NCBI GenBank assembly: GCA_947630175.1
Contig: CANRGJ010000001.1
Location: 186,001-250,000 of the forward strand
DNA length: 64,000 nt
From: an uncultured Ruminiclostridium sp.
GTDB lineage: Bacteria > Bacillota > Clostridia > Oscillospirales > Ruminococcaceae
Direction of reading: 5' to 3'
The notes under the pieces are model-generated. The model was not told the origin of the DNA. It worked only from the letters and a program-made list of their open reading frames with translations, and searched no databases. Position 1 is the first letter of the stretch; every line of letters starts with the position of its first letter. The position numbers and the translations under genes are program-made. Of this stretch, positions 33,917 to 43,607 are shown piece by piece.

Positions 33917-36900
33917 ATGAATTTTAGAAACAAAGTCGTTGCGCTTGTGACTTGTGTAGCTATGACGTTTGCGCTGCTGCCTGTCAGAGCATTTGCAGTG
34001 GAGCCTGTCACAGTAACGATCTTCACCACCAATGACATTCACGGTGTTGTAGAAGGAGACGGCGCTGTCGGTATGGCTCAGGCTGCTGCAATGAAGGCGT
34101 CAACGCCAAATGCACTTCTTGTGGATGCAGGTGACGCAACGCAGGGTGCGTCATTTGCTACTGTTTCACAGGGTAAAGACGTTATCAGAATGATGAACGC
34201 AGCAGGTTATGACGCTATGGCAGCAGGAAATCACGAGTTCGATTATGGCACAAATCAGCTGCTTGCAAACGCAAAGGAAGCGGATTTTCCCATACTCAGT
34301 GCTAATGTGACTTTGAACGGTCAGCTTATGCTGCCTGCCAGCACGATAGTTGAGGCGGGAGGAAAGTCTGTCGGTCTTGTCGGACTTACCACTACTGATA
34401 CTGCGACATCTACCAATCCTTCCAAGCTGAAAGGCGTAGCTTTCAACGATGAAGCGACGGCAGCAAAGGAGCAGATAGCAGCTTTGGCGGGTGAAACCGA
34501 TGCTGTTGTGATCATCTGTCATATGGGTGATAATGAAGCGGCTGTCGACTGCACAGGAATGGAACTGCTTGACGCTTTGACAGACGAAGAACTGTCAGAA
34601 GTCGCCGCTGTTGTTGACGGGCACAGCCATACTGTCGAGCAGGATGTTTATACGAGAAACGGTATTTCTATTCCCGTCGTTCAAGCCGGTGTGAACTTCC
34701 AGAATATTGGCAAGATTGAGATTACCTTTGACGGAAGCAAAATTACCGCTGACGGTGAAGTACTGACTGCTGAAGAGGCGGCAGAATTTACTTTGACTGC
34801 TGACGGTGAAAATGCTGCCACTCAGGTTCAAAGCGTACTTGCTCAGATAAAGGCTGAGCAGGACGAGATACTCGGTCAGACGCTCTGCACTAATGAAACA
34901 CCTCTTTGGGGTGGAAATATTTATTGGGATTATTCTGAGCCCCGTATCGTTGAAACAAGCTACGGCGATTTTGTGACTGATGCGTTTGCGGAAAACGCAG
35001 AAACCTTTGCTGAACAAAACGATATATCTCTTCCGATAGTTGCCGTAGAAAACGGCGGCGGTATTTCTGCTACTCTTCCCGTCGGAGAGGTAACAAGAGA
35101 AACTGTTCTCAATGCTTTCAGCCACGGAAATATGGTAGAAGTGTATGAGGTAACTCCTGCACTGCTCCGTGCCGCTTTGGAAAACGGTCTTACAGTGACC
35201 GGTCAGGACGAAACGGGTCTGTTGCTCAGAGAACGTGTCAGCGGCAGTTTTCTCCAGGTAAGCGGCTTTACATACACCTATGACCCCGCAGCTCCCTCAG
35301 GAGAAAAGGTAGTCAGCATTGAACTGAAAAATGGTGTTTCTCTTGATCTTGCCGACTCCGACACAAAACTTCTCCTTGCTACAAACAGCTACGTAGGTTC
35401 ATCGTTTGCATCTGTGGGTGCAAAAAAACTTGGTGAGCTTGGCGGCGAAGATCAGATCGTTATGGAATATATTCTTTCGCAGGTAGATGAAAACAATGTT
35501 CTTAACTATAACAGCGGGGAAGAACGTATCAAAATTTACGGCGATAAGTCTCCCGAAACATATGTCGTTAAAATTCCCGTACTGCTTGAATCTGACGGCG
35601 AAACTGCACAGCCGGGCGTGAAAGTACATCTAAGCATAGACGGTGCAGACGCAGAAGAATATATAACAGATGAAAACGGAAATATTGTTGTTGAAGTTAC
35701 CAAAGGCACTCATACATTTTACCTTGATGAATCCTCAGACGGTCAGCCTGTTTACACGAACAATTATTCCGGTTCAGGTACTGTAACGACAAAAGCGGGT
35801 TATTACCGCCTTGGGTTCCTTGCTGACGAAATTACACCCGAGGACCTTAACGCAGTTATTGAAAGCTGCATAAATTATCTCAATGAATTGGCAGATGCAT
35901 GCAGATCTGAAATTGAAGGAAATGATTTGTTCACTAGCGAAGAACAAGAAAAATATTGTGAAGCTATTAACGATATTTTTAACGAAGGCGTCGCTGCGAT
36001 CAAGGCCTCATCTACTGCATATGAAGCATATAAGCTGGAGGATGAATATTGTAATGCTTTGATGATCAAAATCACTGAGGCTGGTGTAGTATATCTTGAA
36101 AGATATTACAAAGAGTCTATTGATGAGTTTGATTTTGCAACCGATGAAGAAAAAGCCAAATCTCGTCAGGCTATCGATGAAATATTGAATGATATCAAAG
36201 CGGCTCTCGAAGCTGGTCAGCTCGATATTTCATCTTTGTTAGATAAACTGAATATACTGAATATGGCATATTCTTATTCGTATCTCCCTCACACATATCG
36301 TTATCAATTGTCACGAATAAATAATTATAATAATTTGACTGAAGAGGAAAAAGCTCAGTATTTTGAGCAGATCGAGGATATATACAGTGAGGCTGCTGAC
36401 GCTCTTGAAAATGATCCTTACAGTGCTGAAACAATGGAGTTGGTTTATGCTGCTGTATCTTCCATTCAAAATATAGGGATTTATGCATGGGCGTACGATT
36501 GCATAAATTGGACTGAACAGTACATTTTTGATGATTTTGACAGCATAATATCCGAATACAGCGCAGAGCTGAAATATATCACCGAGGACGAACTTTCAGC
36601 AATTCGTCAAAGCTTTGAGGAAAAAGCAAAGAACACCTGCACTGCTATGAAGCAAACTGTTGAAAAGGATGATTTCGTTGATGATACTTCTGAATTTGAA
36701 GATTTGAGAGAATCTATGCAATCTTTCTTTGATGATACTATTAAGCAGGTATTCACTACCAACGCTCTCAATTATCTGAACTCTGTGGCAGAAGAAATCA
36801 AAAATGATATTCTTGAGCTTGAAAAGAAAAACGGCACCGATATGAGCGAATATATTTCTCAAATCGAAAATATAATGACGGATGCAGATACTTCTATCAA

Positions 36901-37156
36901 TGCAATAAAAACGACTTTCCAGTATGTATATGACGCTGACGCTCTGGATAAGATATTTAATGAGATAACCGCTTTGTCTGAGCAATATGCAGAGCAGCTT
37001 CGCACCATTTCTGATAATATTGATGATGATGATGATAATCCTGCAACTGGCGTAGTTTCTGAAACGTCATCGCTTATTACTCTTATGGCACTGTCAGGTT
37101 TTCTTGCTATTCTGCCTGCAAGCAGCAAAATCAGAAAATGCAGTCATAAAAAATAA
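33917..37156 (+). CDS. Cell-surface 5'-nucleotidase (UshA family) with helical repeats and NPATG anchor
   Basis: The 1,079-residue protein has a signal peptide (cut near AFA-VEP). Its calcineurin-type domain carries the metal motifs TNDIHG, DAGDATQG, GNHEFDYG, CHMGD and GHSHT. A 5'-nucleotidase C-terminal domain (VENGGGISA, LQVSGFTYTYD) and a small beta domain follow. A mostly helical region (about 640-1035) has degenerate repeats. The end has Asp-rich DDDDDNPATG, a hydrophobic helix and a basic tail, the layout of a sortase substrate. It would free nucleosides and phosphate outside the cell. AAAGGAGAG precedes the start. Confidence 0.9.
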   Translation: MNFRNKVVALVTCVAMTFALLPVRAFAVEPVTVTIFTTNDIHGVVEGDGAVGMAQAAAMKASTPNALLVDAGDATQGASFATVSQGKDVIRMMNAAGYDAMAAGNHEFDYGTNQLLANAKEADFPILSANVTLNGQLMLPASTIVEAGGKSVGLVGLTTTDTATSTNPSKLKGVAFNDEATAAKEQIAALAGETDAVVIICHMGDNEAAVDCTGMELLDALTDEELSEVAAVVDGHSHTVEQDVYTRNGISIPVVQAGVNFQNIGKIEITFDGSKITADGEVLTAEEAAEFTLTADGENAATQVQSVLAQIKAEQDEILGQTLCTNETPLWGGNIYWDYSEPRIVETSYGDFVTDAFAENAETFAEQNDISLPIVAVENGGGISATLPVGEVTRETVLNAFSHGNMVEVYEVTPALLRAALENGLTVTGQDETGLLLRERVSGSFLQVSGFTYTYDPAAPSGEKVVSIELKNGVSLDLADSDTKLLLATNSYVGSSFASVGAKKLGELGGEDQIVMEYILSQVDENNVLNYNSGEERIKIYGDKSPETYVVKIPVLLESDGETAQPGVKVHLSIDGADAEEYITDENGNIVVEVTKGTHTFYLDESSDGQPVYTNNYSGSGTVTTKAGYYRLGFLADEITPEDLNAVIESCINYLNELADACRSEIEGNDLFTSEEQEKYCEAINDIFNEGVAAIKASSTAYEAYKLEDEYCNALMIKITEAGVVYLERYYKESIDEFDFATDEEKAKSRQAIDEILNDIKAALEAGQLDISSLLDKLNILNMAYSYSYLPHTYRYQLSRINNYNNLTEEEKAQYFEQIEDIYSEAADALENDPYSAETMELVYAAVSSIQNIGIYAWAYDCINWTEQYIFDDFDSIISEYSAELKYITEDELSAIRQSFEEKAKNTCTAMKQTVEKDDFVDDTSEFEDLRESMQSFFDDTIKQVFTTNALNYLNSVAEEIKNDILELEKKNGTDMSEYISQIENIMTDADTSINAIKTTFQYVYDADALDKIFNEITALSEQYAEQLRTISDNIDDDDDNPATGVVSETSSLITLMALSGFLAILPASSKIRKCSHKK

Positions 37157-37210
37157 GTTCTGTTTAAGGTCAGTAAAATGATTCTTTAAATCAAACTCCA
37201 TAGAAATTAT

Positions 37211-37240
37211 GAACCGCCCTCAAATTTTTGGGGGCGGTTC
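37211..37240. terminator. Terminator between the 5'-nucleotidase gene and pfkA
   Basis: Stem GAACCGCCC / GGGCGGTTC, with extra G's on the right arm, followed by ATTTTATT. It lies between convergent genes. Confidence 0.8.
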
Positions 37241-37274
37241 ATTTTATTATGAATTTAAAGCCAAATCAATTATG

Positions 37275-38360
37275 TCAATCTCCAAATGAAATTCCGATAT
37301 CACGGGCGGCCTTGACCACTTTATCATCTAACGGAACGAATTTTGTTTTCATTGTGACATCAGACAGCTTGTTTTCACCTATCTCCGTTCCGATCTTTGC
37401 AACAGTGTATCCGTATTTTTCTTCTACGATAAGCTCTGCGGCTCTTGCACCGAACTTTGTGGCAAGTACACGGTCATAGGCGGAAGGGCTTCCTCCTCTC
37501 AGCATGTGTCCGGGAACCACCGTTCTTGTTTCATAACCTGTTATTCTCTCAATATCCTTTGCAATTCTTACAGTTGCTGTATTATAGCCGTTTTCGTTTC
37601 TTATACGCATACGGTCTTTTTTCTTCATTTTTGATTCTTCAATATCCATACAGCCTTCCGCTACGGCAAGAATGGAGAAGGATTTTCCCGCCTTCGCCCT
37701 TGTTTCGACAGCTTTAGCTACTTTATCAATGTCGTAGGGAATTTCGGGAATAAGTATAATGTCCGCACCACCTGCAACACCTGTATAAAGCGTCAGCCAG
37801 CCAGCTTTGTTGCCCATTATCTCTATTACCATAACTCTGCTGTGAGAATTTGCAGTAGTGTGGATACGGTCCACAACTTCTGTTCCTATATCCACCGCTG
37901 TATGAAAACCGAACGTTACCGATGTACCCCAGATGTCGTTATCAATGGTCTTTGGCAGACCGATAACATTCAATCCTTCTTCGGACAGCAAATTGGCTGT
38001 TTTATGCGTTCCGTTTCCGCCAAGGGTCAGCAGGCAGTCCAATTTACGGGTTTTATATGTCTGTTTCATCTCGGCAACTTTATCTATATTGTCGTCCTCA
38101 ATTATCTGCATCATTTTGTAAGGAGTCCTTCTTGTGCCGAGTATTGTGCCACCCTGCGTCAGAATACCTGAAAAGTCAGAGGGTTTCATTTCCTTGCATT
38201 CGTTGTGTATCAGTCCGTGAAAACCGTCGGAAATCCCTATTATTTCGACTTTATCCTCACCGATAAAGTTATAGCATGCCTTTGCAACGCCTCTTATAGT
38301 AGCGTTAAGACCGGGGCAGTCGCCTCCGCTTGTAAGTATTCCTATCCTGCGTTTCGCCAT
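37275..38360 (-). CDS. pfkA: 6-phosphofructokinase
   Basis: The protein (361 residues) has the family core ILTSGGDCPGLNATIRG, PKTIDNDIWGT (catalytic Asp) and MGNKAGWL. At the two positions that separate donors it has Gly in GGNGT, as ATP-dependent enzymes do, but Lys in PKTIDND, as pyrophosphate enzymes do. The phosphoryl donor is therefore uncertain; it fits the mixed-substrate group III. The ATG at 38360 is preceded by GAAAGGATG; a start at an earlier ATG would leave no room for a ribosome site. It lies divergent from the xylose operon. Confidence 0.93.
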   Translation of the reverse strand: MAKRRIGILTSGGDCPGLNATIRGVAKACYNFIGEDKVEIIGISDGFHGLIHNECKEMKPSDFSGILTQGGTILGTRRTPYKMMQIIEDDNIDKVAEMKQTYKTRKLDCLLTLGGNGTHKTANLLSEEGLNVIGLPKTIDNDIWGTSVTFGFHTAVDIGTEVVDRIHTTANSHSRVMVIEIMGNKAGWLTLYTGVAGGADIILIPEIPYDIDKVAKAVETRAKAGKSFSILAVAEGCMDIEESKMKKKDRMRIRNENGYNTATVRIAKDIERITGYETRTVVPGHMLRGGSPSAYDRVLATKFGARAAELIVEEKYGYTVAKIGTEIGENKLSDVTMKTKFVPLDDKVVKAARDIGISFGD

Positions 38361-38396
38361 ATTTGTCATCCTTTCTTTTTTACTTTTGTAAAAATA

Positions 38397-38425
38397 ATTA
38401 TACAGCAAACAGTTGAAAACGTCAA
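38397..38425 (-). promoter_or_regulatory. SigA promoter of pfkA
   Basis: On the reverse strand: TTGACG (38420-38425), a 17-base spacer and TATAAT (38397-38402). Confidence 0.75.
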
Positions 38426-38467
38426 TATAAAATTACGATTTTTTTGTATAAAACGCATAAAATTCTA

Positions 38468-38496
38468 TTGACAAAAACTACTAAATATATTAAAAT
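38468..38496 (+). promoter_or_regulatory. SigA promoter of the xylose operon
   Basis: TTGACA (38468-38473), a 17-base spacer and TAAAAT (38491-38496). Confidence 0.75.
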
Positions 38497-38507
38497 ATTC
38501 TTATATG

Positions 38508-38525
38508 GTATGATCTGTATCATAC
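38508..38525 (+). promoter_or_regulatory. Candidate operator of the xylose operon
   Basis: GTATGATCTGTATCATAC is a perfect 7-bp inverted repeat around CTGT. It lies at about +5 to +22 of the predicted transcript, where a repressor would block initiation. No xylR is visible in the window, and the sequence differs from the Bacillus XylR operator. Confidence 0.5.
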
Positions 38526-38562
38526 TTATGACAATGTTATATTTCAGGAGGAAGTAATAATT

Positions 38563-39882
38563 ATGAGCGAGTTTTTCAACATTCCCAAAATCCAGTATGA
38601 GGGTAAAAATTCTACAAATCCCCTTGCGTTTAAGTATTACAATCCCGACGAAGTTATAGGCGGCAAAAAAATGCGTGAGCAGCTCAAGTTTGCTCTTTCT
38701 TGGTGGCACACTATGGGCGGCGACGGAACAGATATGTTCGGCGTGGGAACTGCTGACAAAAAGTGGGGCGGCAAGGACCCTATGGATGTTGCAAAAAATA
38801 AAGCATATGCCGCTTTTGAAATAATGGATAAGCTGTCGATCGATTATTACTGCTTCCACGACAGAGATATCGCTCCTGAAGCAGACACTCTTTCCGAAAC
38901 GAATAAGCGTCTTGATGAAATATCCGATATTCTGAAAGAGCTTATGGATAAATCAGGAAAAAAATTGCTTTGGGGAACCGCTAACTGCTTTAACAACCCC
39001 AGATATATGCACGGCGCAGGCACAGCTCCTAATGCAGACGTATTTGCTTTTGCGGCGGCTCAGATAAAGAAAGCGCTTGAGCTTACCGTCAAGCTGGGAG
39101 GAAACGGTTATGTTTTCTGGGGCGGACGTGAAGGCTATGAAACTCTGCTTAACACAAACCTCGGTCTTGAACAGGACAATATGGCAAGACTTATGAAAAT
39201 GGCAGTTGAATATGCTCACTCAATAGGATTTAAGGGAGATTTCTACATTGAGCCCAAGCCCAAGGAGCCAACAAAGCATCAGTATGATTTTGATACCGCT
39301 ACTGTTTTGGGATTCCTTCGTAAATACGACCTGCTTGGCGATTTCAAGATGAATATTGAGGCAAACCACGCAACACTTGCAGGTCATACGTTCCAGCACG
39401 AGCTTAGAGTTGCCCGTGAAAACGGAGTTTTTGGTTCAATTGACGCCAACCAGGGCGATATGCTACTCGGCTGGGACACTGACCAGTTCCCGACAAATAT
39501 TTATGACGCTGTACTTTGTATGTATGAAGTGCTTAAAGCAGGTGGCTTTACTAACGGCGGACTTAACTTTGACTCAAAGGCTCGCCGCGGCTCATTTACT
39601 CCTGAAGATATTTTCCACAGCTACATCGCAGGTATGGACACGTTTGCTTTGGGTCTGCGTGCCGCTGACAAGCTGATAAAAGACGGCAGAATTGATAAGT
39701 TCGTTGAAGAAAGATATGCAAGCTGGAATACAGGCATAGGCGCTGACATAATCGCAGGAAAAGCAAAAATGCCTGAGCTTGAAAAATATGTTCTTGAAAA
39801 GGGAGATGTTATTTCTTCTGTATCCAGCGGCAGACAGGAAATGCTGGAAAGCATACTCAACAACGTTCTGTTTTCTGACTGA
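38563..39882 (+). CDS. xylA: Xylose isomerase
   Basis: The enzyme converts D-xylose to D-xylulose. The 439-residue protein has the group II signatures [27 protein letters not shown], the metal-ligand [32 protein letters not shown] and [23 protein letters not shown] precedes the ATG. It is the first gene of xylA-xylB-transaldolase, behind a promoter with a palindromic operator candidate. No xylose transporter gene lies within the operon. Confidence 0.98.
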   Translation: MSEFFNIPKIQYEGKNSTNPLAFKYYNPDEVIGGKKMREQLKFALSWWHTMGGDGTDMFGVGTADKKWGGKDPMDVAKNKAYAAFEIMDKLSIDYYCFHDRDIAPEADTLSETNKRLDEISDILKELMDKSGKKLLWGTANCFNNPRYMHGAGTAPNADVFAFAAAQIKKALELTVKLGGNGYVFWGGREGYETLLNTNLGLEQDNMARLMKMAVEYAHSIGFKGDFYIEPKPKEPTKHQYDFDTATVLGFLRKYDLLGDFKMNIEANHATLAGHTFQHELRVARENGVFGSIDANQGDMLLGWDTDQFPTNIYDAVLCMYEVLKAGGFTNGGLNFDSKARRGSFTPEDIFHSYIAGMDTFALGLRAADKLIKDGRIDKFVEERYASWNTGIGADIIAGKAKMPELEKYVLEKGDVISSVSSGRQEMLESILNNVLFSD

Positions 39883-39902
39883 TAAAGAAAGGGAAATACA
39901 CT

Positions 39903-41426
39903 ATGGCTTATATTTTAGGCGTTGACATAGGAACGTCGGGAACAAAAACCGTCCTTTTTTCCGAGGACGGAGTTCCTGTTGCTTCCGCTACTTACGAATA
40001 TCCTCTTTACACTCCACAAAACGGTTATGCGGAGCAGGAGCCGCTTGACTGGTGGAACGCTGTTGTAAACGGGATAAAGCAGGTAATACACGAGAGTGGC
40101 GTTATTGCATCTGAGATCAAAGGCGTTGGGCTTTCAGGGCAAATGCACGGCTTGGTAATGCTTGACAAAGACAACAACGTGATAAGGCGCAGTATAATCT
40201 GGTGCGACCAGAGAACGGCAAAGGAAGTTGTTGAAATAACCGATAAGGTGGGAGCAGACAGGCTTATAGATATTACCGCAAATCCCGCCATTACAGGCTT
40301 TACCGCTGCAAAAATAATGTGGGTGAAAAACAACGAGCCTGAGAATTATGAAAAATGCCGTCATATTCTGCTTCCGAAAGATTATATCAGATTTATGCTG
40401 ACTGGCGAATATGCGACTGAGGTTTCCGACGCGTCGGGAATGCAGCTTCTTGATATCCCGAATCGCTGTTGGTCTGACGAAGTGCTTGATAAGCTGGAAA
40501 TTGATAAGTCACTGCTTGCGAAAGTATATGAAAGCCCTGAAATTACGGGTAGAATAACCAAACGTGTTGCAGAGCTTACAGGACTTGCGGAAGGCGCGAT
40601 CGTTGTAGGTGGAGCTGGAGATAATGCCGCCGCTGCTGTGGGAACAGGCGTTGTTGAGGACGGAAAGGCGTTTACCACTATCGGTTCAAGCGGCGTAGTA
40701 TTTGCTCATACAAGCGATATTTCAATTGATAAAAAGGGAAGAGTTCACACATTCTGCTGTGCGGTACCGAATTGCTGGCACGTTATGGGCGTAACTCAAA
40801 GCGCAGGCTTATCGCTCAAATGGTTCAGAGATAATCTTTGCTGGAGTGAAATGGAAACCGCATTGAATATGGGCGTTGACCCATATTATCTGACTGATAA
40901 AGAAGCAATGGAAGTACCTATCGGTGCCAACAGACTGATTTATCTGCCTTATCTCAACGGCGAAAGAACTCCTCATCTTGACCCTAATTGTCGAGGTGCA
41001 TTCGTTGGCCTGTCTACAATGCACAAGAAAAAGGATATGATAAGAGCTGTAATGGAAGGTGTTTCCTATTCGTTAAGAGATTGTGTTGAAGTGATGAGGG
41101 AAATGCAGATAAATGTTACCGATATGATGGCTTGCGGAGGCGGAGGAAGCTCACCGCTGTGGAGACAAATGCTTGCAGACCTATACGCCTGCCCTGTAAA
41201 AACAACCCAGAATAAAGAAGGTCCCGCCTTGGGCGTAGCCCTGCTGGCGGCAGTGGGAGCAGGAATATATTCAAGCGTTCCCGAAGCCTGCAAAGCCGTT
41301 ATTCTTCCTGATAAAGTGCAAAACCCCATAGAGGAAAATACAAAAGAGTATGAAAAAGTCTATGCGGTATATAAAAAGCTGTATCCCGCTATGAAATCAT
41401 GCTTTAACGAACTGGCAAATATTTAA
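39903..41426 (+). CDS. xylB: Xylulokinase
   Basis: This 507-residue FGGY-family kinase phosphorylates xylulose to xylulose 5-phosphate. It has the N-terminal phosphate loop GVDIGTSGTKTVLF, LSGQMHGLVMLD and IIWCDQRT, and GGAGDNAAAAVGTG. The ACGGGGSSPLWRQMLAD motif is in the C-terminal half. It begins 20 bases after xylA, with GAAAGGGAAA upstream. Confidence 0.97.
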   Translation: MAYILGVDIGTSGTKTVLFSEDGVPVASATYEYPLYTPQNGYAEQEPLDWWNAVVNGIKQVIHESGVIASEIKGVGLSGQMHGLVMLDKDNNVIRRSIIWCDQRTAKEVVEITDKVGADRLIDITANPAITGFTAAKIMWVKNNEPENYEKCRHILLPKDYIRFMLTGEYATEVSDASGMQLLDIPNRCWSDEVLDKLEIDKSLLAKVYESPEITGRITKRVAELTGLAEGAIVVGGAGDNAAAAVGTGVVEDGKAFTTIGSSGVVFAHTSDISIDKKGRVHTFCCAVPNCWHVMGVTQSAGLSLKWFRDNLCWSEMETALNMGVDPYYLTDKEAMEVPIGANRLIYLPYLNGERTPHLDPNCRGAFVGLSTMHKKKDMIRAVMEGVSYSLRDCVEVMREMQINVTDMMACGGGGSSPLWRQMLADLYACPVKTTQNKEGPALGVALLAAVGAGIYSSVPEACKAVILPDKVQNPIEENTKEYEKVYAVYKKLYPAMKSCFNELANI

Positions 41427-41443
41427 TTTAAAGGAGATAAAAA

Positions 41444-42091
41444 ATGAAACTTTTCATCGACACCGCAAACGTTGCGGACATCAAGAGAGCAAATGATATG
41501 GGTATTATTTGCGGCGTTACGACCAATCCCTCCCTTATTGCAAAGGAAGGTCGTGATTTTAAGGAAGTTGTTACTGAAATAGCAAGCATTGTTGACGGTC
41601 CTATTTCAGCTGAAGTAATTTCACTTGAAGCTGACAAAATGGTGGAAGAGGCTCTTCCTCTTGCGGCAATCAACAAGAACATCGTTATAAAACTTCCTAT
41701 GTGCGAAGAAGGCCTTAAAGCCTGCAAACAGCTTACTGCAAAAGGAATAAAGACCAATGTAACGCTTGTATTCTCCGCAGCACAGGCGCTGCTTGCCGCA
41801 AGAGCTGGTGCTACCTTCGTAAGTCCGTTCCTCGGCAGACTTGACGATATAGGCATGGAAGGATTGAATCTTATCGAAGAGATAGTTGATATTTTCAACG
41901 CTTCAGCAATTGACACGGAAATAATAGCCGCATCTATCCGCAATCCTATTCACGTTACCGCCGCCGCAAGAATGGGCTGTCATATAGCTACTGTCCCTAT
42001 GAATGTACTTCTCCAAATGCTTAAACATCCTATGACGGATAACGGTATTGAACGTTTCCTGAAGGATTGGGAAGGCTTTATAAACAAATAA
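41444..42091 (+). CDS. tal: Transaldolase (TalC/FSA-like short form)
   Basis: The 215-residue TIM-barrel protein has [27 protein letters not shown], the Schiff-base Lys in NIVIKLPM and the [32 protein letters not shown] signature. Short forms act as transaldolase or fructose 6-phosphate aldolase. Placement after xylB argues for transaldolase in the non-oxidative pentose phosphate pathway. AAAGGAG precedes the ATG and a terminator follows. Confidence 0.94.
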   Translation: MKLFIDTANVADIKRANDMGIICGVTTNPSLIAKEGRDFKEVVTEIASIVDGPISAEVISLEADKMVEEALPLAAINKNIVIKLPMCEEGLKACKQLTAKGIKTNVTLVFSAAQALLAARAGATFVSPFLGRLDDIGMEGLNLIEEIVDIFNASAIDTEIIAASIRNPIHVTAAARMGCHIATVPMNVLLQMLKHPMTDNGIERFLKDWEGFINK

Positions 42092-42107
42092 TACATTTTA
42101 CGAAATT

Positions 42108-42135
42108 AAAGAGCTGATTAAAATATCGGCTCTTT
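42108..42135 (+). terminator. Terminator of the xylose operon
   Basis: Stem AAAGAGCTGAT / ATCGGCTCTTT, with one G-T pair, and a 6-base loop. Confidence 0.75.
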
Positions 42136-42237
42136 GATTTTTATACTATGTTGTAAACATTAGTTATTCTTTTCTGTTTATCTTTTGTTTACATTTAATA
42201 AAACGGTTACAAAATAAGAAATTATTTTACAAAAGTA

Positions 42238-42266
42238 TTGAAATTAGTATAAAAAATAAGTATAAT
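42238..42266 (+). promoter_or_regulatory. SigA promoter of glyA
   Basis: TTGAAA (42238-42243), a 17-base spacer and TATAAT (42261-42266). It lies before the chosen glyA start at 42317; a start at 42272 would fall almost at the transcription start. Confidence 0.75.
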
Positions 42267-42316
42267 GTAATATGGATTATTCGGTAAATGAAAAACTGTA
42301 TCTGAGAGGAGAAGCT

Positions 42317-43573
42317 ATGTATAACGATCTGGTAAACACTATCGGTTTTCTGCACGATTTTGACAGCGAAGTATCCGACGCAATGAATGAGGAGCTTAAA
42401 CGTCAAAGACGCAATCTTGAGCTTATAGCGAGCGAAAACATTGTTTCCCCCGCTGTAATGGCCGCTATGGGAAGTGTTTTGACAAACAAGTATGCGGAGG
42501 GCTACCCTGCAAAGCGTTATTACGGCGGCTGCCAGTGCGTAGACGTGGTTGAAAATATCGCTATCGAAAGAGCAAAAAAACTGTTTGGCTGCAATTTTGC
42601 AAATGTTCAGCCGCACTCAGGCGCACAAGCTAATCTGGCGGTATACTTTGCTTTGCTTGAACCAGGCGATACCGTTCTTGGTATGAACCTTGCGCATGGC
42701 GGACATCTTACACACGGTTCTCCCGTGAATATGTCGGGCAAGTATTTTAACTTTATCGCATACGGTCTTAATGATGAGACCGAGATGATAGACTATGAGG
42801 AATTACAGCGTCTGGCGGAAGAAAACAAACCCAAGCTCATAGTTGCAGGTGCAAGCGCCTATCCCAGAGCAATAGATTTTGAAAGAATATCTCAGATCGC
42901 TAAATCGGTCGGCGCATACTTTATGGTGGATATGGCGCATATTGCAGGACTTGTTGCGGCAGGCGTTCATATGTCGCCTGTTCCTTATGCCGATGTTGTT
43001 ACCACAACTACTCATAAGACCTTGAGAGGTCCGAGAGGCGGTATGATCCTTTGCAACGATGAAGAGATAGCAAAGAAAATAAACAAAGCGATTTTCCCCG
43101 GCACTCAGGGCGGTCCTCTTATGCACGTTATCGCTGCAAAAGCTGTCTGCCTGAAAGAAGCATTAGAGCCTTCATTTAAAGAATATGGCAAACAGATAAT
43201 CAGCAATGCCCAGACGTTGGCAAAGGAACTGGTAAACAGAGGCTTCAGACTGGTTTCAGGCGGAACGGACAATCATCTTATGCTTGTCGACCTGCGTCCT
43301 TTCCATATTACGGGAAAAGACCTTGAACATCATCTTGACGATGTATACATCACTGTAAATAAAAACGCTATACCAAACGATCCTGAAAAGCCTTTTGTAA
43401 CAAGCGGTATCAGAGTAGGTACCGCCGCCGTTACCACAAGAGGACTTAACGAAGACGATATGGTCAAGATAAGCGAAAGCATTTATCTTGTAGCTTCAGA
43501 TTATGAAGGAAATAAAGAAAAGGCGAGAGAGATAGTAGAGAGCATTTGTGCTAAATATCCTCTTTACGAATAA
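42317..43573 (+). CDS. glyA: Serine hydroxymethyltransferase
   Basis: This PLP enzyme interconverts serine and glycine and produces 5,10-methylene-THF. The 418-residue protein has [29 protein letters not shown], the PLP-Lys in [14 protein letters not shown] and the C-terminal [16 protein letters not shown]. The ATG at 42317 has GAGAGGAG upstream and gives a typical length. The upstream in-frame ATG at 42272 sits only 5 bases after the -10 box and is rejected. It supplies the substrate for MetF. Confidence 0.96.
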   Translation: MYNDLVNTIGFLHDFDSEVSDAMNEELKRQRRNLELIASENIVSPAVMAAMGSVLTNKYAEGYPAKRYYGGCQCVDVVENIAIERAKKLFGCNFANVQPHSGAQANLAVYFALLEPGDTVLGMNLAHGGHLTHGSPVNMSGKYFNFIAYGLNDETEMIDYEELQRLAEENKPKLIVAGASAYPRAIDFERISQIAKSVGAYFMVDMAHIAGLVAAGVHMSPVPYADVVTTTTHKTLRGPRGGMILCNDEEIAKKINKAIFPGTQGGPLMHVIAAKAVCLKEALEPSFKEYGKQIISNAQTLAKELVNRGFRLVSGGTDNHLMLVDLRPFHITGKDLEHHLDDVYITVNKNAIPNDPEKPFVTSGIRVGTAAVTTRGLNEDDMVKISESIYLVASDYEGNKEKAREIVESICAKYPLYE

Positions 43574-43607
43574 TAGAAATAAAAAGACAAAAGGAAGGGA
43601 CGTTAAA

